DNA of 56,290 nucleotides from Promethearchaeota archaeon (GTDB lineage: Archaea; Asgardarchaeota; Lokiarchaeia; Sigyniarchaeales; SOKP01): the NCBI GenBank assembly GCA_019058425.1, contig JAHPYZ010000024.1:1-56290 (forward strand). Reading direction: 5' to 3'. Position numbers and translations under genes: made by a program. The number at the start of each line of letters is the position of its first letter. Position 1 is the first letter of the stretch. Shown in pieces: positions 45,171 to 53,790 of this stretch. The notes under the pieces were generated by a model, which did not search any database, had not been told where the DNA came from, and was given only the letters and a program-made list of their open reading frames with translations.

Positions 45171-46088
45171 ATGATTTCGAATATCTATATTATTACAATG
45201 GATGGGGTAGTACGCTATTTTAAATCATTTTTTGATTCTGAACATGTAAACAACGATATTGTAAGTTTTCTAACGCTCATTACTCGTGTAAGTAAAAAGA
45301 TTGAAGGAGGACATATAAGATCAATAAACTTTGAGAATTTTAATTTTGTTTATACCTATGGTAATCAAGATTATGTATTTATAGTCACTACAGATAGCCA
45401 TGATTCTGAAAAAGAAGTAAGAATTAAGTTAGAATTAATAAAAGAAGAGTTTTTCAAACGATTTAAAAAAGGATTGGGAACAGAAAAAGATCAAACCGCT
45501 CAAATTAGAGAATTCAGTGATTTTATAGAAAGTCATATGATCATTCCCCCCAAAATTTTATTGGTGGGAGAGACTGGCGTTGGAAAAAAAACTATTATGG
45601 ATTTATTCCCGGGAGAAACTGTGTTAGAATTAGATGATGATATGACTGAGATCGTTGAAAAAACTGTGAAAATTTCTAATTTACAAGGAATTAGTGAGTT
45701 TATATTAAGAGAAATCAATTTCCATGATTTAGTAGAAAATTACAGTAAATATAAACCTCTAATAGAATCTATAAATATAATTTGTATGGTTACCAACTCA
45801 GGTGCAGGTAATTTGAGTCGAACTATGAGCTTATACTCACGATTGAAAGAGAGAGTATCAACTGTAGATTTTTATATATTAGCTAACTTCCAAGACTCTG
45901 TTAATTCTGCGTTTGAGCCAAGTAAAATTAGTGAGTCTTTCGGCTTAATGGTATTCGGCTTTTCAGCTATTCAAGAAGATTCCAGAGATCAAATTAATCA
46001 AATAATAAGACAAATTTTAGAAATATCTATATTAAAAAATAAAGAAAGTGTTCAAATAAGCTCAATAAAAGAAATTAAGAAATTATAA
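45171..46088 (+). CDS. Longin-like domain fused to divergent GTPase, paralogue 2
   Basis: 305 residues, same layout as the gene at 44146 ('IYIITMDGVVRYFKSFFDSEHVNNDIVSFLTLITRVSKKIEGG' then 'ILLVGETGVGKKTIMDLFPGETVLELD', and 'ILANFQDSVNSA'). The P-loop reads GKK where GKT/GKS is normal, so nucleotide hydrolysis or magnesium binding may differ from the first copy, raising the idea of an active/inactive pair. Its stop is 5 bp before the JAMM gene, making co-transcription and a shared role with the ubiquitin-type genes very likely. Confidence 0.7.
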   Translation: MISNIYIITMDGVVRYFKSFFDSEHVNNDIVSFLTLITRVSKKIEGGHIRSINFENFNFVYTYGNQDYVFIVTTDSHDSEKEVRIKLELIKEEFFKRFKKGLGTEKDQTAQIREFSDFIESHMIIPPKILLVGETGVGKKTIMDLFPGETVLELDDDMTEIVEKTVKISNLQGISEFILREINFHDLVENYSKYKPLIESINIICMVTNSGAGNLSRTMSLYSRLKERVSTVDFYILANFQDSVNSAFEPSKISESFGLMVFGFSAIQEDSRDQINQIIRQILEISILKNKESVQISSIKEIKKL

Positions 46089-46093
46089 TTATA

Positions 46094-46591
46094 ATGACAA
46101 TTGAAGAAAATTTTGTATTTCCCGTATATATTAATGTAAATGTCTTGAATAGGATAAGGCTATTATGTAAGAATTTTCCAAACGAAATTTTTGGATATCT
46201 AATTGGACATATATTGAAATGGAATGATATATTCTATGTTAAAATCGAGGAACTTCTTTTTCTTTTAGGAGCAATCCATAGTGATAAGTTTTCTACATCT
46301 CAAATAGAAGGTGCAGCAGGAAAATATGATAAAAAGTTCCAACGACTAAAAAGAAAAAGAAAAGATGATAGTTTAAGAATAGTAGGTTGGTGGCACTCAC
46401 ATCCAGGTTTTGGTTGTTTTTTATCGACAACAGATGTAAAAACTCAAGAATACTTTTTTCCTGAATCATACCAAGTAGCATTAGTTGTCGATCCAGTTAA
46501 AGATGATTCCCAATTTTATACTCTAGATAAAAATTCAGAAAAGGGTTATAAAGAAATAAGTTTTGCAGTTGTAAACTTGAATTCGAATTAA
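46094..46591 (+). CDS. JAMM/MPN+ metalloprotease, Rpn11-like deubiquitinase
   Basis: 165 residues. The zinc motif is complete: H101, H103, S111 and D114 in 'WWHSHPGFGCFLSTTD' (HxHx7Sx2D), with the upstream glutamate as E31 in 'NEIFGYLIGH'. A small Rpn11/CSN5-type core without C-terminal extension. It would trim the Ub-like precursor or remove it from targets. It is between the longin-GTPase pair (5 bp upstream) and the E1 (19 bp downstream), the grouping seen in other archaeal ubiquitin-type clusters. Confidence 0.93.
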   Translation: MTIEENFVFPVYINVNVLNRIRLLCKNFPNEIFGYLIGHILKWNDIFYVKIEELLFLLGAIHSDKFSTSQIEGAAGKYDKKFQRLKRKRKDDSLRIVGWWHSHPGFGCFLSTTDVKTQEYFFPESYQVALVVDPVKDDSQFYTLDKNSEKGYKEISFAVVNLNSN

Positions 46592-46610
46592 CCTTGTAAA
46601 TATTTTTTAT

Positions 46611-47501
46611 ATGCCAAGTAAAGAAAAAAATGTGGATTATGAAGTCTATGGCGTTGATTCTATAGACTCGGATAAATTTGATCGCCAAAAACGTATTAGT
46701 GGTTGGGATCAATACAAGATTTCAAATGCAACAGTTATGGTTATCGGTGTTGGTGCCACTGGAAATGAGGTTGTAAAAAACTTGGTGTTAACTGGAATTG
46801 GTAAAATAATAATTATAGATTATGATTTCATAAATATGTCAAACTTGAATAGATGTGTACTTTTTAGTAGACAAAGTGCTCAGAATAAAGAGTATAAAGT
46901 AGATGTAGTAAAAGATGCATGTGAAGTGTTAAATCCAGATACGGAAATTATAGCTGTTAAAAAGGATTTAAATGATATTGATAAAGACTTATATAAAAAG
47001 TCTGATGTTATATGTTCATGCCTTGATAACGTTGAGGCGAGACTACAAGCAAATAATTATGCGTACTTCTATGGTGTTCCTTTTGTAGATTCTGGAATTG
47101 AAGAATTCTTTGGTAGTATTCAATCCGTTTATTCTAAAGAGAAAGATGCTGCGTGTTTACAATGTAGTATATCTAATTCGGATCTCGATCTAATGTGGAA
47201 AAAATTTTCATGCACGGGTCAAGAAATTCAAAGTGAAAAAGGTGAAACTGTTGCTAAGATAGCTACAATAATAACAACAACTTCAATTATAGGAGGCCTT
47301 CAATCACAACAAGTACTAAAATTTATCTTAGGAATTGATTATTATAAAGAACATGGTGAATGGAATTCTTCAATAGGTAAACCTTTGATTGGTAAACAAC
47401 TCAATTATAATGGATTATTAAATAAATTTAGAGTTGTTGAGAAATTAAAGAATCCTGAATGTTGGACATGTTCTTATGAGAGAAAAGATAATATAAATTA
47501 G
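46611..47501 (+). CDS. E1-like ubiquitin-activating enzyme
   Basis: 296 residues, ThiF/E1 adenylation fold. ATP site 'VIGVGATGNE' (G46-G51); 'IIDYDFINMSNLNR' follows with the nucleotide-binding aspartate and the SNLNR motif. 'CSCLDNVEARLQAN' is the next conserved block. Zinc pairs are C182/C185 ('CLQC') and C284/C287 ('CWTC'). The likely catalytic cysteine is C201 in 'FSCTGQ'. It would adenylate the Ub-like C-terminus and carry it as a thioester. There is no separate catalytic-cysteine domain or ubiquitin-fold domain, so it is a compact, single-chain E1. Confidence 0.92.
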   Translation: MPSKEKNVDYEVYGVDSIDSDKFDRQKRISGWDQYKISNATVMVIGVGATGNEVVKNLVLTGIGKIIIIDYDFINMSNLNRCVLFSRQSAQNKEYKVDVVKDACEVLNPDTEIIAVKKDLNDIDKDLYKKSDVICSCLDNVEARLQANNYAYFYGVPFVDSGIEEFFGSIQSVYSKEKDAACLQCSISNSDLDLMWKKFSCTGQEIQSEKGETVAKIATIITTTSIIGGLQSQQVLKFILGIDYYKEHGEWNSSIGKPLIGKQLNYNGLLNKFRVVEKLKNPECWTCSYERKDNIN

Positions 47502-47584
47502 AAATTCCAACTTTAAAAATCACAAAAAATAATAAATAAAAAATCAATAAAATGTATAAAAATTAAAATTGAGGGGTAAAAGAA

Positions 47585-48145
47585 TTGCCAGAACTACCTT
47601 ATGAAATTTGGAAAGATAGAATTGAAAATGAACTCATAAATATAAAAAAATTAAATGTCCTAGAAGAGAATACAATTGTTAAAGGAGAAACTAGCGTTGA
47701 ATTTACAATAAACATCAAGGCATTAGGCCTTCTTCAAAATAAAGGGGAACTTACCCCATTGAGATCTCATAGGATTTTCCTAAAAATAAATAGATCTTTT
47801 CCCTATCCTGGTGGAATTGACTTTTCTTGGATATCGAATATCTTTCATCCTAATATTCATCCTGTCCAAAATCCACTTGGGGGTTCTGGTACAGGTTATA
47901 TTTGTCTCAATGTATTGAAAAAATGGTCTCGATTATCTGATTTAGAGACTACCACTAAAGCCCTTAAAAGTTTAGTAGAAAATCCCAATCCAGACGACCC
48001 TCTTAATTATCCAACATGCCTAGAGGCAGCAGAATTATTCAAAAACAGATCTATGGCTGATATCAAGGAAGAACTTGATATTACCGAAGAGGAAATAGAG
48101 GAGACAGAGGATGAAGAAGAGGATGTTATAATTTTAGATGATTAA
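47585..48145 (+). CDS. E2-like ubiquitin-conjugating enzyme
   Basis: 186 residues, UBC fold. The core shows 'FPYPGG', 'IFHPNIHPV' (HPN motif) and 'GYICLNVLKKWSRLSDL' with the catalytic cysteine C107. The acidic tail ('EEIEETEDEEEDVIILDD') is unusual for a prokaryotic E2 and echoes Cdc34-type acidic tails. The start is TTG at 47585 with a GAGGGG ribosome-binding site about 8 bp upstream; no ATG fits. It follows the E1 by 83 bp. The Ub-like gene faces it, with 27 bp between the stops. Confidence 0.92.
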   Translation: MPELPYEIWKDRIENELINIKKLNVLEENTIVKGETSVEFTINIKALGLLQNKGELTPLRSHRIFLKINRSFPYPGGIDFSWISNIFHPNIHPVQNPLGGSGTGYICLNVLKKWSRLSDLETTTKALKSLVENPNPDDPLNYPTCLEAAELFKNRSMADIKEELDITEEEIEETEDEEEDVIILDD

Positions 48146-48172
48146 TCAATTAAGATTAAGTTGAATGTTAAA

Positions 48173-48430
48173 TTAGCTACCACCAATAACTTTAGCCCAT
48201 AGAATAAGCTTGTCATTTTCTTGTAACCCAAATTTATGAATAGCATCTTCAATGGTTATAGTGTTTGGTAACTCTTGATCCTTGAGGACAAGCGTATATG
48301 AACGTTGTTCTGCGCTTATAATACCCATATGTTTTATAATAATATCAACTATTCTTTCAATCTGGTGATGATTTTTAACATCTAATTTAATTAATTTACC
48401 TGTTCTTGAATCTTCTACTGAAATTCTCAT
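48173..48430 (-). CDS. Ubiquitin-like modifier precursor ending in GGS
   Basis: 85 residues, beta-grasp pattern 'MRISVEDSRTGKLIKLDV...QIERIVDIIIKHMG...YTLVLKDQELPNTITIEDAIHKFGLQENDKLILWAKVIGGS'. The C-terminus is diglycine plus one serine, so the JAMM protease would have to remove the serine to expose GG for the E1. The start at the ATG 48430 has an AGGTG site about 8 bp before it; a GTG four codons upstream is the alternative. It lies convergent to the E2. Confidence 0.9.
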   Translation of the reverse strand: MRISVEDSRTGKLIKLDVKNHHQIERIVDIIIKHMGIISAEQRSYTLVLKDQELPNTITIEDAIHKFGLQENDKLILWAKVIGGS

Positions 48431-48579
48431 TTTTTTTCGCACCTATCAATTTTATTTATATATGGTAAATATTGTTTTTGTTGTTTTTAATATTTATTTT
48501 TTATAATTTGATTTTTCATCTATTAAGCAGAGGTATCTTCACTTGAAGTAATTGAATCTGATTTACTTCTAACTGATAA

Positions 48580-48783
48580 TTAGATTATAAATCCAATGAA
48601 AAACGGTATTATCCATACTATTAAAACCCATGTCGCAGCATTAATTTCTTTTCTTTTCGCATCTCTATAGACCCATATTGCTAAAAATTTTAAAACAGAA
48701 TAAGGAATTATTAAAAATACCAGAAGTAATAGTGCTACCAAAAAATATAAATCACCTAATACAGAAAAAATCATCAATATCAT
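48580..48783 (-). CDS. Small two-helix membrane protein (PLDc_N-like)
   Basis: 67 residues with two membrane helices joined by a charged loop: 'VLKFLAIWVYRDAKRKEINAATWVLIVWIIPF'. The 'VYRDAKRK...W' signature matches the small phospholipase-D-N-terminal-like membrane family, whose role is unknown. It lies between the Ub-like gene and the RING-like gene on the same strand, 29 bp after the latter, so the three are likely one transcript. Confidence 0.65.
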   Translation of the reverse strand: MILMIFSVLGDLYFLVALLLLVFLIIPYSVLKFLAIWVYRDAKRKEINAATWVLIVWIIPFFIGFII

Positions 48784-48812
48784 TTTTTTTCCTCTTACAT
48801 TAATTTTTCTAC

Positions 48813-49352
48813 TTATCTTAGTTTCTTTTTTCTTATTTTTGAAGGTTTATGTGGTTCTGATATCGTATCCTCAGCATTAATCTGTTCTTCTAGGCCTAAG
48901 GCTTTTTCAACCACTTCATGGGGCTGTATTGGTCGTGATTCATCAAATGGAGTATTCCAAACCCAACACGCATTTTCTAAATTACCTAATGCATTCGAAC
49001 ATTTTATACAATAAAGTGCATCACATTCGGGACACATATAATTAATACGTGAGATATGACTCTTACATACAAGACAGATTTTCTTTTGTTTATAAAATTG
49101 AACTTGTTCTTCCGTGATTTGCTGAGGTTTTGAAAATACGCGTATAAAATCTCTCAGCTCATTTTTTTCATCTTCCAATAAAGATTTCGGAGTTCTATAT
49201 GCTTTAATAACATTTATCGCGATATAGATAAGAGCAAATACCAATACAAAAGAGGTAAATATTATGATTATTTGAATTATGATAAGTGTATCTAAATTTG
49301 TAAAAAGGGTTAAACCTAAAAATAGGAAAATAAATCCAATTGAAATTACCAC
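48813..49352 (-). CDS. Membrane-anchored RING-like zinc protein, candidate E3
   Basis: 179 residues. Two membrane helices (about 1-22 and 25-50) are followed by a soluble part with 'ICLVCKSHISRINYMCPECDALYCIKCSNALGNLENACWVW', a cysteine-rich cross-brace like RING/treble-clef fingers (CxxC, CxxC, CxxC plus a single C). Small RING-like proteins accompany E1/E2/Ub genes in other archaea (for instance Caldiarchaeum). It precedes the small membrane protein and the Ub-like gene on the same strand. If an E3, it would act at the membrane. RING family membership is inferred from spacing only. Confidence 0.72.
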   Translation of the reverse strand: MVISIGFIFLFLGLTLFTNLDTLIIIQIIIIFTSFVLVFALIYIAINVIKAYRTPKSLLEDEKNELRDFIRVFSKPQQITEEQVQFYKQKKICLVCKSHISRINYMCPECDALYCIKCSNALGNLENACWVWNTPFDESRPIQPHEVVEKALGLEEQINAEDTISEPHKPSKIRKKKLR

Positions 49353-49614
49353 AATCCAATTAACAAAAGGTTTGGCGAAAAACTGAAGATCGATAATTAA
49401 AGGTGAAATTTAACTTTTCATTCGATTTCAAAATTGGTTATAACTTAAAAATTGAATTCTTTTACGATTAAATCTTACTATTTTGTATGAGTAAATTTCA
49501 TATCTACTTTCTTCGGTTTTCAGGATGTTTCTTGAGTATAATAATTTACAAAAGTTAATTATCGGTCAATAATTACATAGTTTAAATTTTAAAACATTAA
49601 GTTATGAATACATT

Positions 49615-50877
49615 ATGACGGACACTGAAAATAATGAAGGGTTAAAATCTGAGAGCTCGGAGAGTCGAGAAGAAAAAAAGAAAAAGCGAGCTAGACCGCA
49701 AAGAAAAACGCAAGGTCAAATTATTCAGGAAGCTCTTAATCTAGGTCCAACAGATATTCAAAATGTTGAGAAAAAGCTATTTATTGTACGCTTTTTAGAT
49801 TATTTTTCTGAAGAGACATTAGATTTTATATTCAAAGATAGTACTTTAAACCAGTATATAAAACAAATTACAACAAATATTGAGGATTTTAGTAAAGGAA
49901 GAGAAGAAGATAGAATTTTAAAACAGAGTTTTGAATCAAAAGGAATCGTTAATATTGTAAATAAGCTAAAAAGTAAATCAGAAGAACTTGCTTTAAGTAA
50001 AGGCATAAAAGGCTCAATGGATAAAAGATTGCGTAAGTTAACCTTAATAATCACACTACCTTTGTTTGCTGCCATTTTTGGATTAGCTTTTATTCCTAAT
50101 TTACCAATTTTCGTTCTCTTTCCCGTACTTTGTGTCTTTTGTATGTTACCTCAATTAATTAAAGGTAGTGTTGTTAAGAAATGGTATGCGTTTAAAGAAC
50201 AAAATAAAAATGAGATTTACACTAAAAATCGCGAAGATGTTATGATTTTAAAGAATTTCGCGGGTGAAACTTTAGATAATGTTAGATCAAGGCTTATAGA
50301 ATTAAAAGTCCCTCTTCAATTGATCAAATTTGTACTTCATAGTAGAGATTATGAGAACCTAACATTAATTAATCAAAAAAATATAAGAGGAACTATGCAA
50401 TATTTTTATACTTTTGATTATCCTGCAGATGTGGAGCCATTTCCAATACCAGAGACGCTTCAACAATATCAACAACCTTTATTCCCTGAAAAAAAGAAAA
50501 CAGAGAAAATGGAGAAAAACTTTATCGTGCTTTCAGAAATGAAAGGTACAGATGGAGTCATAAGTCATTTTGTACCAACATTAAAAGATAAATATGCTGA
50601 TAAGATTAATGATATGTTAAATAACTCTGAGTTTAGTAAAGCTCCAAAAGAATTCAAAGAAATTATCCCAAATTATTCAAAAGAGATAGCAATTTATTGT
50701 ATATGTGGAGATATTGCTGAAGTAAGTACTGTTCAGATTTGTAATTGGAAAGATCAATTCAAATTTTACTTATTTGAAGGAAAGCAATGTAATTGTGGAG
50801 AATCCGTATATGCTCTCTCTCTAATGAATGAATCTGATGAAGTTCCAGAAGAACTTAAAGAAATTTTCTTAAATTAG
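49615..50877 (+). CDS. Membrane protein with C-terminal cysteine cluster, unknown function
   Basis: 420 residues. A highly charged, disordered N-terminus (1-40) precedes a helical region. Two membrane helices stand near 145-185 ('LTLIITLPLFAAIFGLAF...IFVLFPVLCVFCMLP'). The cytoplasmic C-terminal half ends with cysteines 'IYCICG...ICNWK...QCNCGES', which could bind zinc. No family recognised. It is divergent from the RING-like gene, 260 bp away. Confidence 0.7.
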   Translation: MTDTENNEGLKSESSESREEKKKKRARPQRKTQGQIIQEALNLGPTDIQNVEKKLFIVRFLDYFSEETLDFIFKDSTLNQYIKQITTNIEDFSKGREEDRILKQSFESKGIVNIVNKLKSKSEELALSKGIKGSMDKRLRKLTLIITLPLFAAIFGLAFIPNLPIFVLFPVLCVFCMLPQLIKGSVVKKWYAFKEQNKNEIYTKNREDVMILKNFAGETLDNVRSRLIELKVPLQLIKFVLHSRDYENLTLINQKNIRGTMQYFYTFDYPADVEPFPIPETLQQYQQPLFPEKKKTEKMEKNFIVLSEMKGTDGVISHFVPTLKDKYADKINDMLNNSEFSKAPKEFKEIIPNYSKEIAIYCICGDIAEVSTVQICNWKDQFKFYLFEGKQCNCGESVYALSLMNESDEVPEELKEIFLN

Positions 50878-50881
50878 TTTT

Positions 50882-52231
50882 TTATTTCCTTTTTATTTTT
50901 GAATACCAATTAAAAAGTAATTTATATCCCCGAACTGCTCGTTCAATTTCATTCTCAAAGGCGGGAATTTTTAACTCTGAAGCATTTTTAATAACTCTTT
51001 TAGCTCCATCATGTTCAGCTTGAATTAAAACAGTAATTAATGGTTTGTCTGGAAATGTTTTTTTAATATTGGCAAAAATGTTAAAATCAAATTCAATTTC
51101 GATAAAAAATTCTAGTGCTAAAATTAACCCATCAACAGCTTCATCTTTAAGCAAAGCTTTAGAGGATGTATTATATATTTCACAAATCTTTGTTCCTACA
51201 AACTTTTCAGGAGGCCAATAATCAACCGGATTTCCTAAATTGCACGTAGATCCTCCTACTTTATCAAGAATGATTTTTTTATGTTCTTGACTCACTTTAG
51301 CAAGTGACAATCCTTGGTTTCTCATTTCTTTAACAATTAAATAAATAGCTCCAGAGCTAGGACCAATTATCCCTAAATTAACACCTTTAGGTTCTGGACA
51401 CCATAGAAATATTTTTGCAAAATCAAAAAGTTCAATATAGTTTAAAACAGCAATTCCGCCAGCATTAATTAAGTCATTTTCCTTTGATTCATCTTTTCCT
51501 ACATAAAAAAATAGAACTGGTTTTATTGGTGCAATATCTTTTACGGCTCTGATAATATCTTCTGTGATTTCTCTCAAAAAAATAGAAATTACTTTAGTTG
51601 TATCATCTTCTTTAAAATACTCTAAGACATCTGCATCGTTAATATCAAATCCATATCCTAAATGTATCACCTTAGAAATAGGTAATTCTTGAGATGGTGC
51701 CCACCAACCCATCGCTCCAGCTAATCCTCCTGATTGTGCTATAAAACTAACACCTTCTTTTATTTTCCGATGTTTTCGCATAAGGTATTGTCTTACAGGA
51801 ATTATAGAGGTAGTAAAGTTATTATTAAAGTTAATGATCCCAATCATCGAAGGTCCCATATAGGATACACCATATTTTTCACTAATCATATTTAATTTAT
51901 TTATTAAGATTGGATCTTCAGTTTCAATTCTCAACTCTGATTCAATAGCGATATTTTTAACTCCAAATTTCGCCACTTTTTCAAAAATTTCATCAATTTT
52001 CTTACCTAAGACTATTACGGCTAGTTCTGGGATTTCTGGTAACTCATTTAGTGAATGATATGATTTAATTCCTAATATCTCATCAGCGTTAGGATTTACT
52101 ATATATAAATTTCCTCTGTAAAAAATTTCTAAAAGGTTCTTAAGAATAGTGTAACTAAAGGTATATGCTTTCCTTGACACACCAACTATTAGTATACTTT
52201 TTGGGTTAAAGAAAGGTTCGAGATCTTTCAA
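50882..52231 (-). CDS. NDP-forming acyl-CoA synthetase alpha-like protein, phospho-histidine missing
   Basis: 449 residues. An N-terminal CoA-binding Rossmann domain ('SILIVGVSRKAYTFSYTILKNLLE', 'IYIVNPNADEILGIKSYHSL') and two succinyl-CoA-ligase-like domains ('FIAQSGGLAGAMGWWA', 'GIIGPSSGAIYLIVKEM', 'CNLGNPVDYWPPEKF'). In active alpha subunits a GxASHTGAL-type loop with the phosphorylated histidine follows the KPV..GK/R strand; here the segment is 'KPVLFFYVGKDESKENDLINAGGIAVLN' with no histidine. The enzyme may lack phosphoryl transfer. No beta subunit is nearby. Stops of this and 49615 are 4 bp apart. Confidence 0.75.
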   Translation of the reverse strand: MKDLEPFFNPKSILIVGVSRKAYTFSYTILKNLLEIFYRGNLYIVNPNADEILGIKSYHSLNELPEIPELAVIVLGKKIDEIFEKVAKFGVKNIAIESELRIETEDPILINKLNMISEKYGVSYMGPSMIGIINFNNNFTTSIIPVRQYLMRKHRKIKEGVSFIAQSGGLAGAMGWWAPSQELPISKVIHLGYGFDINDADVLEYFKEDDTTKVISIFLREITEDIIRAVKDIAPIKPVLFFYVGKDESKENDLINAGGIAVLNYIELFDFAKIFLWCPEPKGVNLGIIGPSSGAIYLIVKEMRNQGLSLAKVSQEHKKIILDKVGGSTCNLGNPVDYWPPEKFVGTKICEIYNTSSKALLKDEAVDGLILALEFFIEIEFDFNIFANIKKTFPDKPLITVLIQAEHDGAKRVIKNASELKIPAFENEIERAVRGYKLLFNWYSKIKRK

Positions 52232-52419
52232 AATTAAGTATTCAGATGATTTTTATATTTATAAAATTGTTGATACTAACACTTTATAATATTTTATAAT
52301 TTATCTAGATTTATTTAAGTATTTCATAGACCATCAAAATGAATAAAAAAAATATTCATTTCATTTCAAATAATTGTATCAAATCTATTTTGAGAAATAC
52401 CCTGTAATATTAGGATGAA

Positions 52420-52505
52420 AGCTAAAATCAGTTACCCCTCAATACAGAGGAGTTTATCGAGGTCCATAAATGTCCAGATTTTTAGTAACTGCACTTTTTC
52501 TTTCT
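52420..52505 (+). ncRNA. Possible structured RNA element in a gene-free stretch
   Basis: Between the divergent genes (52232-52634) a G+C-richer patch stands out. CAGTTAC (52429-52435) pairs with GTAACTG (52485-52491) around a small hairpin CCTC/GAGG (52437-52450). CTAAAATC (52422-52429) can pair with GATTTTTAG (52477-52485), and the two pairings cross, giving a pseudoknot or switch. A T-rich run follows (52494-52503), like an archaeal terminator. The rest of the gap is AT-rich; TATA-like elements near 52508 and 52556 probably serve the next gene. Confidence 0.3.
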
Positions 52506-52634
52506 AATAATTATATAATAATATTTTAGTTTTTTCTTGATTTAAATTTGAAAGTTAAATTTATATACCAAAATTTTTCATTATATCACAGAATACTAAT
52601 CTTTCCAAATTTAGAATTTAGAGGGGAAAATAAA

Positions 52635-53042
52635 ATGAATTATATCTTTATTTTTTGGGAATGCATAATTTTAATAATTTTTCTAGGAATTGGTACTTTA
52701 ATTTTTAGAATGATAGCAAAAGAATATGAATGGGATACTTCCTATAAGAAAGCATTCATTGTAATTTTTTTATATACAATTACTAGTAGTTTATTGTTTA
52801 TCATACCTGCTTTGATTGTTTCAGGCTTATCAAACTTAGTAGTTTTAAATAACCTTTTATTTTTTATCTTGATTGCATTGTATGTAGTTTTTTTTGGTTT
52901 AACTTTATATTTTGGAGTTTTGATTATTAGAAGGTTTTATGAGTGTGACTTTAAAGAATCCTTTTCTATGTTAAGATTGTATATATTTTACGATATTATA
53001 ATTATGATACCAATTTCTCCAATTCTCTATGGAATTCTTTAG
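52635..53042 (+). CDS. Small membrane protein, four helices
   Basis: About 135 residues. The ATG at 52635 with GAGGGG 8 bp upstream is chosen; the longer frame from 52548 would add a non-membrane leader and start inside the likely promoter. Four hydrophobic segments are separated by short loops with 'RMIAKEYEWDTSYKKAFIVIF' and 'RRFYECDFKESFSMLRLY'. The alternation of membrane helices with conserved polar/aromatic loops resembles small archaeal membrane families without known function. Confidence 0.6.
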   Translation: MNYIFIFWECIILIIFLGIGTLIFRMIAKEYEWDTSYKKAFIVIFLYTITSSLLFIIPALIVSGLSNLVVLNNLLFFILIALYVVFFGLTLYFGVLIIRRFYECDFKESFSMLRLYIFYDIIIMIPISPILYGIL

Positions 53043-53157
53043 ATTAGTCCCAAGTTATGTAAGATGAATTATAAATAATATATTTTTATTTTTTATAAAT
53101 ATTAATCTCAATTTATAATTAGTAAAGAGAGATATATACCTAAAAAATAATGACAAT

Positions 53158-53790
53158 TTAAGTTGTAGCTAATTCTAACTCGTAAAGAGGGATTTCTCTT
53201 CTCTTCTTGTCATCATATAAGGGTAATCCTGATTGTTTTAATAATTCTGGAGTTTTATATTTCAATACTACAATTTGACAAGAACTAGGTACTTTCATTG
53301 ATGCTACTCTTAACCTATCTCTTACTAATGGAAGATTTCTTAAATTTGTTCCCACATCAACAATAACTTGTCCTGCTCTAATTCGAGCGCATACTCCTGT
53401 AGATCTTCCAAAAGAGTTACGCATCCCAGATTGAACTCGGTCAGCCCCAGCAAATGCTAACATTCTATTCTCTCTAATTTTCTGGAATGGTTTTGGACGT
53501 ACTCGAAGGCGATAATTCTGTCTTCCAAGTTGTCTTTGAAGAACACCGTTAATCGTAATTCTAATTGCTTCAAGAGTGTTCGAGGAAATTTGAACTTGAG
53601 AATTAACTTTAAGTCCGATAACAAGTTCCCAATCCTCCCACGCAATATCCTTATTCCCACCCCAAAACCTTACAATTTTGCTTTGGGCACCACCTCGGGC
53701 ATATTCACGTCTACGATTTGATGATCTTTTATATTGAAAGGGTCTGCGATTCCATTTACTATAACAGTGCCAAGGTCTTTTATGTGCCAT
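53158..53790 (-). CDS. rpl10e: Ribosomal protein L10e (uL16 family)
   Basis: 210 residues; a large-subunit protein placed near the A-site tRNA. The family marks are clear: 'CYSKWNRRPFQYKR' at the N-terminus, 'LRVRPKPFQKIRENRMLAFAGADRVQSGMRNSFGRSTGVCARIRAGQVIV' in the middle, and the L10e-type end 'VASMKVPSSCQIVVLKYKTPELL'. Archaeal in character. It stands alone, without other ribosomal genes, and is a useful phylogenetic marker for the window. Confidence 0.96.
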   Translation of the reverse strand: MAHKRPWHCYSKWNRRPFQYKRSSNRRREYARGGAQSKIVRFWGGNKDIAWEDWELVIGLKVNSQVQISSNTLEAIRITINGVLQRQLGRQNYRLRVRPKPFQKIRENRMLAFAGADRVQSGMRNSFGRSTGVCARIRAGQVIVDVGTNLRNLPLVRDRLRVASMKVPSSCQIVVLKYKTPELLKQSGLPLYDDKKRREIPLYELELATT

